Positions 34,285 to 46,627 of a stretch of 64,000 bases of DNA are shown here, piece after piece. The stretch lies in the NCBI RefSeq assembly GCF_003254395.2, contig NC_037638.1:26241352-26305351 (forward strand), written 5' to 3'. The stretch is from Apis mellifera. Taxonomy: Eukaryota; Arthropoda; Insecta; Hymenoptera; Apidae. Every line of letters starts with the position of its first letter. Position 1 is the stretch's first letter. Made by a program: the position numbers and the translations under genes. The notes beneath the pieces are model-generated. The model was not told where the DNA came from. It saw only the letters and a list, made by a program, of their open reading frames with translations, and did not search any database.

Positions 34285-36381
34285 ATATAAAAGTGTCTCT
34301 AACCTCTGTAATCTCTGCCTAATACACGTGGAGCGTAGGACGGGCAATTTCGAAAATTCGCTGCAACACATCGGGCTGTTATAACCGGTTAGAAACGGCG
34401 GAAAACATTATGGAAATAGGTCATCCTCGATGCAAATGGAGAAACTCGGCCTTCTCAGGTGTTGGAGGGAAACACTCGTAGGTGTCGTCGTGATCGCGCG
34501 TTGCAACGTGCAACGGGGTTAAACGATTTCAGGAGATCGTTCCATAAGGCGGACCCGTACCAAGGACGGATGCTGTTGTCCGATTATTGGGAATTAATGT
34601 AAATAGAAGGGGGCGGGCTTGCCCGCCTTAAGCCCGATTAAGGGACCTGCTCGCTCCACGACTCTTGAAAGGGGCAAACTTGCGCCACCCTTTCCTCTTC
34701 CAACTCCGCCCCCCCTCCCATTAAGAGCGATCGTGCATCGCATCCTGGACTCGGTTGTATCGGCGGAATCAGCCTTCCAAGGATCGGAAATGACCCTCTC
34801 ACCTCCCCTCCACGCACGCCTCCGTTAAATTCTTGTTGCGTTGTCCGTTGGATGAGCCGTTAACCTCCCTCCCCCCTTGAAACGTCGAACGCTCGAAAGT
34901 TTATTTAAAGAAGAGCGCGCAGGTTTCATACCGAATCCAAAGAGGAGGAGGAAAGAGGGGAGGATTCGCCTGTCCAATTATTCGTTAACTTCGCGTGCAA
35001 CGTTCTCGAAGAGGAAACGATGTTTCTCCAACTGTTGCGTTTGGAACCCGGTTGCAAAGGGGTTCGCGCGTATTGGCATCCGTGCGTTTGACATATGAAA
35101 CGTCGGACGGATCCGGAGCAAGGCGTGAACGGGGCGGACGATATTGTATCGAACTACGTCACGTTCGATTTGCTTCGAGGGAATCGTGCCGCGATCCCCA
35201 AGGAGAAGTAAAATTACGAAAACGTTCTCGACGACGGGAAACGAAACGAAACTAATTCGAACGAAGGACAAACACGATCGAGGGAGAGGAATTCGTTCCA
35301 CGAGCTTTTGAAGAGAGATGTACGGGTAGAATTGACGAAGTAACGGCGAAAGAGATCGGCCTTTAAATCCCTCCGTTAAACCATCCCCTCCTGTGGAAAG
35401 GGTTAAAGGACGCGACGAAGAAGCCGTTGCTCCTCTTCCGGGAGCGGAGTGGAGAGAAAGCGCGATAAATAATATCCCGGTGGCCATTGGCGCGCGCCAA
35501 GGGCGAAGGGCGAGTAATTAAATGGAATTATTTAGCGTCGCGGAGGGATGCGGTAATAGGAGCAACAGCCACGATACTACCGCCCCAGCGTTACCTTCTT
35601 CGATATACCCTCGAGTATATATAGAAAGGAGAAAGGAGAGGGAGAAAGGTGGAGCACGACGGAATTAACGAGCGTGGGATAAAGAGGGAGAGCGACAAAG
35701 GAAGTTGAGCTCTGCGCAGGAGGGAGAGGGAGAGAGAGGGTGCAGGGCGTAAGGGTCGACCGCAATGAATAGTTCATTTCTCTTTGAAACTTTGTCGTGG
35801 AGTGCGCGATGGTGATGATTAGCGGCGAGTGACGACGAGGACGAGGACGGCGACGGTGAAATTTGCCAAGTGACCGAGAAGGGCAAGACGCGAGAGTAAT
35901 TCGCAAACTGGCCTTGAAAATCGAGTAAATAGCGGCGAGTTGACGTTGCTCGCCGGGACGTCCTTAATATTCACAAGTCAGAGGCCGAAGAAATTTCGAG
36001 CCGGCCGGGTTGATCCTTCCAGCCTCGCCTCTCCCTCTGTGCGCATGCATTATGCATGTATGCACACGTATACACGCGTTGCATTAGAGGGGTATAGACT
36101 CACCCCCTACTATCCTATCCCTACTGCTGTTTGCGGATATACATGTTAAATCGCATTGACGCGGTTTCCCGTTTCAAAGAGGTCCGGGCTTACGTACCGC
36201 GTATATACGCGCCGCGTTGTCTACGTCGGGCCGCGATGAATTGAATTTTTTAATAATATTTCGGTTGGACGCATGAAATTTCCCTCGTTAAAAATTCCGT
36301 TTCTCGTTCGCTCTACCCCCACAATGGACGCGATTGCCGAGATGAAACGAGAAACGTAATTGAATACAGTTGTAACGTATG

Positions 36382-36385
<4 letters not shown>

Positions 36386-36420
<35 letters not shown>
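36386..36420 (+). repeat. (TA)n microsatellite, 35 bp
   Basis: A perfect TA run preceded by GTATGTATG. Confidence 0.9.
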
Positions 36421-36424
<4 letters not shown>

Positions 36425-37700
36425 TTTTCTTTTCTTTTTTTAACTCGTAGGAAATATCAAATTATCGAGCATCGTCAGAGGGATTCAGAAGACACGAAAT
36501 CTATTTTCCGGTTGAAAATAGATTTTCGCTTAGAGCAAAGCATTAGAGGGATTGAATAAGAAAGCAGAAAAGTTGAGAAGAGAATTTTATAGATAGTGCA
36601 CGGTACGCACGCGGGAGTAACAATTGATAAACGTATCTCGCGCAGGCTCTCGAAACGTTGAATATGCGTCAAGATTTCAAACAGGTCGACATCTCGAAAT
36701 GAAAAATTCATAGCGAACACGCTGGCGTATAGAGCCTCCTCCGGCGACTATTCTTCCTTTCCGCCGACGCTGTTTAAAACGCACGTACGTTTCGTTGTTG
36801 GACATTGCCTGAAATGCCACACCGAATATCCGCGGATTGCATCATCCGCGTTGGACGTTCGATTCTTTGGAAGGATCGACTGCAACGCACTCGCGCAGCG
36901 ATTAATATCGATGAAATATCTCCTTCTTATTAATTAACGAAAAAAGCATCGAGTCTCTCTTCTCTCCTCTTCTTCTTCCCTCTTCTTCCTTTCTCCCTCG
37001 TTCCTCTTCCCGTCCGGTTCTTTCATACCCGTTTCGTCGTCGAGTCGTAAAATATGAATTTGAAAACGCAGTGTCGACACGTGGAACACGTGTGATAAAC
37101 GTCACGTCGCCGATGTGCCGCTTTATCAGGTCCCTACTTTATATCGTCTGCACAACCGGTACATTGCCAGTAGTATCTTCTGCACTGGTCAGCCAATATC
37201 TGGCATATTGGTGGACACCGTTTTTCTCTCTTTCCATCCCGTGCGAGAAATTTTAAACCCCCGCTGTCTCTCAGACAGTTAAAGAAAATTCAAACGGTAT
37301 TCGCGAGATAATAATAATAATTTATAACGATCGAGTATAATAATTTTAATAAATCTAAAGAAAAAAAAAAAAAAAAGAAAAATTGTACGAAAACTAACGA
37401 TTCCGCTTGGCCTGTCCATCTATCTATCATTTTCTTCTGCTTATTTCCATCCTGCTCGCCCCCGTTTAACAGGGGTGAAGTATCTCGAAAATAATAAAAC
37501 CCCATATTTCACCGAAACTCCCATCGTTGAAGCAGCGAATGCAAATTTCAAGAGGGACCTCTTCCCCACTCGAGATCGTAAGAGCGAGCAGATCTGCCAC
37601 TGACGTTTTTAATTATTCAATAAAAACTCGAATTTGTCGCCTATAGATAGTTCGAGATACTTGTAACTACGCCATAGTTCGATATTCGATTTTATCTATA

Positions 37701-37733
<33 letters not shown>
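37701..37733 (+). repeat. (AAT)n microsatellite
   Basis: Eleven AAT/ATA units without interruption. Confidence 0.9.
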
Positions 37734-37738
<5 letters not shown>

Positions 37739-38380
37739 TCGATCTCTCGAATTATACGAAAGATGAATACGAATCTTTTTATCCATAAATATATATACAT
37801 ATATATATATATATCCTCCATCCGATCGTACGTTTTCGATTTGTCCCCTATTTTTCTCCCAAGTTATGGTTCCGGCAACGGTACCGAGGGTACTTTGTAT
37901 TACTCGAATGGAATCCCGTGGAGTCACAAAGGCTGTTCATAAATATGAGATTGCCGCCGAGAGATGTTACGCCACTGCGGTCAGATATTTTTACCGTCCC
38001 CCGCCCTCCTCTTTCTCCCCCAGCCACTAAGCCAAGAATTGGTGTTCCACGCCAGGAGGGAAGGAGGGTCAATCCAAATTTTCGCGAGGCCCGATCGTGC
38101 CTCGAATGGCAACATAGTCATCCGCAATTTTCCGCAAAAGTGTACGGAGGGATAATAAGGGAAACACGCTTTTTTACGAGACGCTTTATTCGAACGTTAT
38201 GCGATCGCGTCATATCATGGAGTGATAAAGATCGATTTCACGATTTTATGTCCCCGTTTTATTTAAAATGAAAGGGGAGGAGAGAAGAGTACAATGAAAG
38301 GAATGCGTCTCGAGAGGAAAATTAGGGATCGACTTGTCGTTCGATTTAACCATTTTCCCTGATTTCCCGGTTTCGCTATT

Positions 38381-38406
38381 CTCTCTCTCTCTCTCTCTCT
38401 CTCTCT
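38381..38406 (+). repeat. (CT)13 microsatellite
   Basis: Perfect CT run. Confidence 0.85.
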
Positions 38407-39315
38407 TTTCTTTTTCTTTTCTTCTCGATTCCTCGCCCCGCATTGTGGCAATTACCACGGCGAGTCGTGGAAGCAATGCAGTTAACCAAACAAAAGGCCA
38501 TTAAAGCAACCCTCGATATCCGCACCTCCGCTTCCACTTCTCCGTTTTATTCCAACTCCTCTCCCTTCAGATATTTCCGTCAGATATTTCGGTTGATTCT
38601 TGTTCCTTCCCTGCCTTTCGACGGAATCGTATCAGGCGGCCATTGTCCCTTGATTACAACGATTTAATGTAAAACCTATAAATTGAACGTTGTAAAATCG
38701 TCCGCGTTGCGCACTCGACGAGAAACTTTCTTCTCGTATAACTTTTGTTATATTCGATACAGAGAAGAAAGGAAAGAGCAGAATAAGGAAAGAACATTCG
38801 AAGAAAATTTGAAAGAAATTTGCTTTTCGTTCGTTATATCCCGATATTTCATCGATTGATCAACCGAACCCCCGTGATAACGGCTAACTAAACCACGCTA
38901 CACCATAATTGCACCGCCACGAAAACCGACCACCGAGGCGAACAACAACGAGTTACAACCACGTAGCCTGGAATTTCTCGATGGAGCAAACGAATCACAA
39001 AAGCGAGGTCAATTTCGGTTGCTCGATGGCCTGTTAGCCGAGCGGGCCATCGAGTTGAGGGGAAAAAAAAAAAAAAAAAGAAAAGAGGGAAAAAAAGGAA
39101 CGCGGTTCGCGTCGATACGCTATCTCGAAGAACAAAGCGTGCACGACGACGCTAATCTCGTTGCGAACTCTTCAACTATCCCTCCCCCTCCACCTCCCCT
39201 CTCCCCTCCCCGCACGAATCGCTCGCGGCGCTTCAAGATACGCTCGTTAACGGAACCGAACTCGATCAGCGGGTGGTATGGGCTCGATCAGAGGGGGTGG
39301 AGGCGGAAAGAAAAT

Positions 39316-39341
39316 AGAGAGAGAGAGAGAGAGGGAGAGAG
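39316..39341 (+). repeat. (GA)n microsatellite
   Basis: GA run with one GGGA interruption. Confidence 0.8.
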
Positions 39342-39739
39342 AAAAAGGCGGATCGAACGGTGGAGGGGGAGGCAACGTTGCAAATTGATTAACCGGGTGA
39401 TTCCGCGGAAATGAAAGCGGGCACGGGACGCAGGGCGAATACAATGAATGGGGGGGAAGGGATCGCGTATCAAGTGGACTCGAGACACTCGAGGATTAAA
39501 TGGATCGGCCCGTATGAAGGCGGGAGCAGAGCCGAGTTGCAGAGGAGGAGAAGGGGAGTAGACCGGTCAAAGCGACGCTTATCTCGCTGGTTATTCAATT
39601 ATGACAATTTGCTCGAAGGGAGAAGGAGAGGAGGAGATCGGTACGCGTTCCATGCACCGGCTCGCTTTGTGAGCCCGCCGGTGGCTCACCCCGTTTCGCG
39701 ATAAATTGAGCTCTCAAGGAGGTCTGCGATTCCCTCGCG

Positions 39740-39762
39740 ATATATATATATATATATATATA
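39740..39762 (+). repeat. (TA)n microsatellite
   Basis: Perfect 23-base TA run flanked by CGCGA and CACGCG. Confidence 0.85.
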
Positions 39763-40022
39763 CACGCGAATCGATGTGGAAAAGGTGAATGGGGCTTGGA
39801 TATGTAGTTCCGTCTTTCGCTCTAGAAATCACAACGACGGTGTGTCCCTTTTTCCGTCCTCTTCCTTCATCTTCCTCATCCTCCTGTTCCTCCTCCTCTT
39901 CTTCTTTCTCTTCTTTTGCCATCTTTAGTCTCGCCTCGCGCTCGTGGATCACGCTCTCTCTCTCTCTCTTTATCTCGGTTTCTCTGTCTCGTGTTCTCTC
40001 TTTCTCTGCTCCGCGATTCACG

Positions 40023-40027
<5 letters not shown>

Positions 40028-40064
<37 letters not shown>
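40028..40064 (+). repeat. (AT)n microsatellite, 37 bp
   Basis: Perfect AT run flanked by ACACAC on one side and ACGCATAC on the other. Confidence 0.9.
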
Positions 40065-40065
<1 letters not shown>

Positions 40066-43000
40066 GCATACAGAGGCAGGGGTGTTCGATATGCAAAATC
40101 GCTGAATACGGCCGTAAAATGCAGGCGGCGTGTATGCCAATATGGCGAGCGTGGCTGCCACGCTCTTTTCTCTCCCGTCCCCCTTCGCTCGTACGAATCG
40201 GCGAGCAAAATCCAGATATTAACGTTAACGTTGCGCCCGAAATGTTCGTCGAAACCCTCCTCGATTGTCTCTCTCTTTTTCTCTCGTTAGAAATTGTTCG
40301 GTAATATTTTCTCTTTTCTTTTTCTTTTTCTTTTTTGAATAACATTAGATCGATTAACATTGAAGATCGTTGAAATAATCGTTTCCCTCGTATCTCAAAA
40401 TTTCCCTTCTCCCACGATGAATTCTTTCTCGCGCATACGCACGTACGTTTTCCTCGAGATCTCGTGCAAGAGTTGGCCGCGATTGATTCCGTCTCGACGG
40501 AAGTGAATCGGGGGGAAGAGGAGAGAGAAAGAAAGAGGGAGAATCGGAATGTCTCATTTCCCGAAGTGAACCCAATTTCCGCGTCGTTGGGAACAATCTG
40601 CTCCAACGGTCGAAAGAGATCGACATTTGCAAATGATTGAATTCAAATTATGGGCATCGCGATAAGCGGGGACAGGGTGAAGGGTGGTTACAGGGAAATC
40701 TCCTCTTCCTTCTTCCTCCCCTCTCCCTCCTCACCGCGTAACGAACCGAATTCTTTTCTCGTTTACTCGGTACATCTCGTTACGGCGATGGGACACGACG
40801 CGCGATTCCCCGCGATCAAGGATTCCTCGCGTGTTTCCCAACAATAAAGTGTGATTAAATTCGAATTTCAAATCCTGCTGAGAGTTTCTGGCGGGAACTC
40901 GAACAAGTTGCCACTTTCTTCCACTCCTTTCCCTCTTCCCGAACGGGTTCGTCGATTCCTTTCGAACCAATACCGTTGCTTGCCCAAAAATAATTTTGAA
41001 TTAAACTCTCCCCTCTCCCTTAATTGTCATTAATCCCCTCCCGTGTTATTCGTATTTGGAGAATTCAAAAAAAAAGTTGTCCTTTCCTTTCCAAGTTTAC
41101 TTTTTTTCTCTTTTTTTTGTTTTCTCTTGACTAATTTCATTGAAAAATAATTTAGATTAAACTTATACATATATATTTTTCTTGTTAATTGTTAAACGTG
41201 TTTAGATTATCCGGTGAGAATTCGAAGAAGTTGTCTCTTTTTTCTCTCCTCACTTTTTTTTTTGTTCTTTGGAAAATTCGTCGAATAATTTTGTTTCTGT
41301 TCACGAAAAGATAATTTACATTAAATTAATCGATTGTAAGTTTATATTTATGTATATATATTTTTCTTGTGCTAATCGTTAAATGTGTTTAAGAGTGCGT
41401 TATAATAATATCGCGAAATATTTTTTACCACCAGATATAAATTTTCTGCCGTTAAAACACATCGAGTGACTGGAATGAAAAGTCCATCATTCACGTCGTG
41501 TAGAGTATGATAAATGTTGGCAACACATTTTTATACGAGCTGTCAATTAGCAAATATTCAGTATTTATAAACCTTTGTCTATTAGAATGGAAAGAACACT
41601 CGTGTCGTTCTAAAAATTAATGGCATTATATAATAAATAAAACGTCAAACAGCGTCGAATAAATAAAAATCGCTCTTCGTTTTCTTTCATCGATACCGAG
41701 TTTCGTAATATCGAGATAATTATTTGCGAAATAATTTTATATTATATATTTCGGAAATACGCTTAATTTGGATAAAAAAACACGCATAAAAATTGATTTT
41801 AAACGTTAAGATAGATAAATTTGTAAGATATCGAAGAAATATTTTTGACAAAATTTTACGAGCTACAATGATATTATCGAACGATGAAATCATCAATAAT
41901 CTTATCTATCTACCAATGTTACCAATGATGAACGGTTTTCGTTTATTATTTTCGTTAAACTTTTAAGCTTCTAAATAATAGCGAATAAGATTAAAATTAA
42001 AAGTTATTTACGAATGCCAAAAATAAATTGTAATTATTCCTCTAATCTTTCACGATATTCGCAATGATCGATGTTTGATTTTTTTTAAGATCGAATCGAA
42101 ACATTGATTTGTCACGGTATTATGTCTGAATAGTTGCGCTAGAGAAAAGATATAAACTACTGCGTTTCGATTTTTATCGTGAATTTAATAACGTAATCGG
42201 TGACGAGTGACATAACGATAAGATTTGGAGAAATTAATCTTCTTACACGTGTATTTCCTTATCCTCGTTTAGATTCTACGTTCTTACATTCCGTCCATTG
42301 TCGATTAAACTGGCCTATTATATTGGCCATTTGCTTATGAAAATATTACAAACCTATTACAATCACCAATAAACAAATTCGATATCATCGCGTATAATCT
42401 TATCTTTCCTAATGTAATATTATTTTTTTTACAATTTAAAATGACCAAAAGCCAAAGAAAAAACAAAAAAAAAGAAAAAAGGGGAGTCAACTTCTAATCT
42501 CCATTTCAAAAATTTAATCTATGAATCAATCATCATAGGGTACGTATTATTTTTCTTTTTTTTTTTTCCTTAGAACGAAACGTAAAGAGTTAACTTTTAA
42601 TTTCCATTCGACGAAAACTCGCGTTATACGCGTTCAACTCCAGCGAAAACGGGATGAATATTTCGCCACGCGTCTCGCCGATCGAAAATGCATTAAAGTC
42701 TCCTTTTAAAACGTCGAAAAAGGTTTCCCTCCATCTCCCTTCGCGTGCAAAATCCTGCAACTCCTCATCGTATCCAAGATTCTAGAGCGTCGTTCTTGGA
42801 TCTGCTCATTTCCTTCGAGAAAGATAGATAGAGAAAGAGAGAGGAGAAAGTCGGTATCGGCCCTCCTTCTCTTTCTCGTCCTCCTCCTTTTCCAGCGGCG
42901 CGATCTTATTGCCCTTGCCAAACGCAAGAGAAGTTGCGAAAAAATCGTAAGGGTGAAAGGGGTGGCGGCGTGCGTGGCCGTTAAGGAGAAACAGAGGGAC

Positions 43001-43884
43001 GAGGAGTGACGGTGGTGGTGGTGGCCCGTTGTGTGGAAGCGTTGGCACACACGTTTGTACGTTGGGTTGCTCGACAATAGGCATTGTGCACCCGCCATAA
43101 CCAGGAACCGAACGCGACAGCACCACGCCGCCATTGTCCGAATGTCAGCCAAAGTTCCTTCTCCCCCTCTCCCGCTCTCTTTCCCTCCCTCTTACTTGCC
43201 CCCCTTGCTGTATCGTGCGCGGTGTTACAGGTATCTAAAAATTTAAGGGATGATCTCGGATCTCGGCCGAGGAAATCGAGAAAAGGTTCTTCTTTTTTTT
43301 TTTCTTCTTAGTTTCGTCAGGGTAATTAAACGTCTGTTTTGAAAATAGAAGAATAAATCTTTCTTAACAGCGATTATCCTGTTAAACCTGTCTTAATCTT
43401 CGATATTTCTTCTTTTCTACGTGAGAGTATTCGTGCTTCCTGCAACGTTCTTTGAAATTTTCTTACCTTCATCACGCTAATCTCTACGCTATCGAAGTGA
43501 TTTTTTCTTTTCTTTTTTTTGTTTTAATTATACCGCAAATTTAAAAATTTTCGTTGATCAAGGAAAGGAGGAATATTGCCGATAAAAATTGATTGTTTAT
43601 TTTTATATCGATAAGGACAATAATTAAAAGTTAATAGGAAATGTTGGTAAAGAAAACAATAGAAGGTTGAATTTAAAGGAACGTGTAGAAAAATCCATTG
43701 AGAAATACCGAATTATTTTTGAAAAGATTTAATCGCGAATTTCTCTTATCTACGATCTCGATAAATAATTCTAATGTCATTTATCATATAATGATGTGAT
43801 TGATAAAAAAAAAAAAAAGTCGAACGAACCGAAAAATAGAATAGGATCGGTGTATAGATAATGACAAATAATCGATCGATCGAG

Positions 43885-43917
43885 TATATAAAGCGAATCT
43901 AAAATTTGACCAGTTAT
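43885..43917 (+). promoter_or_regulatory. Core promoter of gene 2: TATA box plus initiator
   Basis: TATATAAA at 43885-43892 is followed by ACCAGTTA, whose CAGT core with A at 43912 matches the arthropod initiator. The TATA-to-A distance is 27 bases, near the short end of normal. This leaves a 56-base 5' UTR before the ATG at 43968. The position directly in front of a two-exon gene makes the call strong for a sequence-only prediction. Confidence 0.75.
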
Positions 43918-43967
43918 ATCTACGGTGACACAGAGTTTGAACATTTGTATTGCTTCACGGATACAAG

Positions 43968-44626
43968 ATGAAAGGTAAGGCTTTTAAAATTTTTTTTAAA
44001 AATCGACTTCGACTTTAGTATCGTTTACGCGATAAAAAAAAGAAGAAATTGCGTAAGAATTCGAGATAAGGAAGAATACTCGTATTTTAAATATTCTAAA
44101 GAGAAAAAAAAAAATAGAATAAAGAAATCGAGATTTTTCATATCCGTATTAAAAAAAAAAAAAAAAAAACACGGATTTATCTTCGATCTATTTATTTATT
44201 CGTTAATCGGATTAAATCTCGTCTCGCCATTAAATTGCTGCGTATAAATTTAAATTTGTAAACAACAGTATGGAACGTTACGTATTTTTACTTTGTATTT
44301 CAACGTAAAAAAAAAAAAAACAATAACTCGTTTTATTTCCAGCCTTCTTCATCTTTCTTATCGCTGTGTTCATGGTCTACGTAAACTCTGATCAAAATCT
44401 GAAACCACAGTGCCCTGAAGATTTAAATGAGAACAACACGATGATCGTACACCCGTGCAACTGTAGCACGTTCTTCGTGTGCACCACGGATCCACCAATT
44501 CCCATGGATTGCCCGGCTGGTCTTCAATTCGACGAGAAGAAACAAGTTTGCGACTTCAAATGGCGCGTGAAATGCAAACCGAGAAAGGAATGCCCGAAGA
44601 ACGCAGATTTATTGAACGGATTGTAA
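43968..44626 (+). CDS. Small secreted peritrophin-A (CBM14) chitin-binding protein, two exons
   Basis: The coding sequence is 43968-43974 joined to 44343-44626, 96 residues. Exon 1 is ATGAAAG with donor GTAAGG; the 368-base intron ends in ttttatttccag; the junction codon is GCC. Residues 1-18 (MKAFFIFLIAVFMVYVNS) are a signal peptide. Cysteines at 26, 43, 49, 59, 72 and 80 have the spacing C-x16-C-x5-C-x9-C-x12-C-x7-C of the type-2 chitin-binding (peritrophin-A) domain, with the aromatic STFFVC and the LQFDEKKQVCDF segment usual for the family. Two further cysteines, 41 and 86, could form a fourth disulfide. Single-domain proteins of this kind bind chitin in the peritrophic matrix, cuticle or tracheal lining; which one applies here is not shown. 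The gene has its own TATA promoter and poly(A) signal. Confidence 0.92.
43975..44342 (+). other. Intron of gene 2 (368 bp)
   Basis: GT at 43975 to AG at 44341-44342, phase 1, AT-rich with A runs. A first exon that encodes only the start of the signal peptide is common in insect secreted and cuticle-type genes. Confidence 0.85.
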
Positions 44627-44765
44627 CGGATTCACAATACCTAAGTCGATATGTCGAAATCTTTAATAATCGCTCGATTAACGATTTAAATGTTATGTAA
44701 AATACCAAATCTAATCTGTAATCTGCTTTCGCGTTTTCATCCATGAATCGAGCTATCTGAAGCGG

Positions 44766-44771
44766 AATAAA
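44766..44771 (+). terminator. Poly(A) signal of gene 2
   Basis: AATAAA lies 140 bases after the stop codon, in an AT-rich 3' UTR. Cleavage is expected about 10-30 bases downstream. Confidence 0.7.
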
Positions 44772-46578
44772 AGAAAAATATTAAAATATTATATATCTTC
44801 CAATCTCTATAATTGTATCGATTATATATATACGAACGCTTGTTTTAAATAAATTATTATTAATGTTTTAATAAAAACCTCCCAATCACTTCTCGATATT
44901 CGAATCGATTCATAATCTATATATGTACAATATTAAACTTGAATCATCTTAATTATTAACGAGAAAGATCCAGTCTTAATAGGAAAAATTAGGATCTAAG
45001 GAAGCGTTTAAATTTATAAAAAACGATAATTCACCCGCTACGAGAATTATCAGTCGTGTAATAAATGTACAAGTCTCGACGAAGACACGCAACAAAGCTC
45101 CAATCTCTGCCAAGCTCGAGCTCGCGCGTCCCTCTAAAAAGCAAAAAGAAAAAGAAAAAGAAAGAAAGAGAAAGAAGAAACGCGAACGCCTTCGTTTGCA
45201 CGCCATCTGAGCGTTTTATAATCGGTATTCTTCCTCCCCCTTTACCCCCTTCTTCTCCCTTTGCCTCCCTCATCCCCTTTCACCTTTCGCAGTTGGAAAA
45301 AAAGAAAAATGCCTGGCTATTAATTTGATCTCGCCTCCTGCCGGCTTGACGGAACGTACCTCCACCTTCGAGACAGACAGCATAAATTAACTGCCCGATC
45401 GTGCCTTTCGAATTTCCTTTGTTACGTTTCTGCAGTGAGAAATGGAAGGAAGAAGAAGAGATCCGAGGAAAGGAAAAGGGAGAAGTGGGGCGCAGGCGCG
45501 GCAACGCGGAAAGGATTCGAAATGAACCGGGATGCCGCATCGCGAGTGCATTTCTCATGTCGTTGAAATGCAAATGTAAACGCGATATAATAACTGGGGA
45601 GAGGAAGAGGGAGGGGGAGAGGGGAGGAAAGGTACGCCGCTCTCGTATACGCGACGTTATATCGCGATAATATAGCGATAATAGAAAAGAAACAAGCATC
45701 GGTTTCCGGTGAAACTTGGCTCCACTTTTTTTTCTAAAGTGATAAGCTTTGACGGGACACACTTTCCAAGCTCCGTCACCCTTTCGAGAATAAATAAGAT
45801 TCTTTTAGATCTAATGTATCTGTAAAAAAGAAGAAGAGGAGGAAGAAAAAGAGGGATTTATTTTAACTCGAGAAGGCGAGGCGTTTTCTCTCGAGTCCCA
45901 ATACAATTGTCGAGGTTGGAGATGGACGAATTTTTAAATACAAATTCGACGCTTTCTACTGTTCGTTTCGTTTCGAAGGCGAAGACACAGCTGGATCGTT
46001 TATGACGAGGGATCGGGAGTTGTCCGGATCCGATCCGAGAACAGGTTCCATTAACATCCCACGATTTAAGAGATTGATTTGGTGATCGACGGGAAATCGG
46101 CGGTGAGAGGGAGTGTGCGCGCCGAGGGTGGGAAAAAGAGACTAACCCGGTAGAGCTGACTCGTACCGATAAGAAGGTCTCGACTCTCGTTTCCTCTCTC
46201 GATCGTTCTCTCTTTCCTTCTTTCTTTCTTTTTTTTTTTTTCTCTTCACATCGAGAATACGACGTTAACTAGGACGGAGAGAGGTCGGTGAGAAGCAGCG
46301 AAGGCTTGGAACGCAAGCGACAAACGTGGCTGTATCGAAATAGGGAATTTAAGTGTCGGCTGTCTCTGATGAGATCTCTCTCCTTACACACCCGCGTCTC
46401 CTTTTCACCGTTGCCCACTTTCCTCCATCCTTCCTCCCCCTGTTTTGCACACGATACACCGGTCCAATCCCCCCGAGAGAATTCGAAAGTCCCCTCGTAA
46501 GCCTCCCCTCCCCCCTTTCATCCGTTCCTCATCGTTCCTCTGCGCCCCTTCCTTCCTCCTCCTCCCTCCCTCCCTCCA

Positions 46579-46627
46579 TCGATCGAATCGAATCGAGTCG
46601 AGTCGAATCGAATCGTATCGCATCGAT
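46579..46627 (+). repeat. (TCGAR)n pentanucleotide repeat
   Basis: About nine units, mostly TCGAA with TCGAG and TCGTA/TCGCA variants, ending in ATCGATAA. It is directly preceded by a (CCCT)n tract. Confidence 0.85.

Larger units (their letters stand above)
28741..36385. other. Intergenic, no gene recognised
   Basis: A mix of GC-richer purine or pyrimidine tracts (28990-29200, 31260-31830, 32590-32960, 34600-35900) and AT-rich DNA (33380-34260). Contains (CT)n at 31568-31590, a ctctctggctatct repeat at 33088-33131, (GA)n at 34264-34284 and a Grainyhead-type AACCGGTT at 34383-34390. Open frames of up to 244 codons (31341-32075) are low-complexity Ser/Phe/Leu/Arg-rich readings of pyrimidine tracts and have no family signature. 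Confidence 0.5.
36421..43884. other. Intergenic upstream of gene 2, no gene recognised
   Basis: Contains (AAT)n at 37701-37733, (CT)n at 38381-38406, (GA)n at 39316-39341 and (TA)n at 39740-39762 and 40028-40064, all embedded in purine- or pyrimidine-biased DNA at 38900-40550. The longest open frame here (306 codons, minus strand, 39686-40606) reads straight through these microsatellites and is not credible. From 41030 to 42700 the DNA is very AT-rich and has no open frame of 60 codons. A Pho/YY1-type GCCGCCAT lies near 43127. Confidence 0.5.

Noticed and set aside
36005..36022. ggttgatccttccag, close to the 5' end of 18S rRNA
   Set aside because: The match covers about 15 bases with one mismatch and does not continue in either direction, so it is chance.
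39686..40606. A 306-codon minus-strand frame
   Set aside because: It reads through (AT)n and (CT)n microsatellites as alternating Ile-Tyr and Arg-Glu repeats, a typical false frame.
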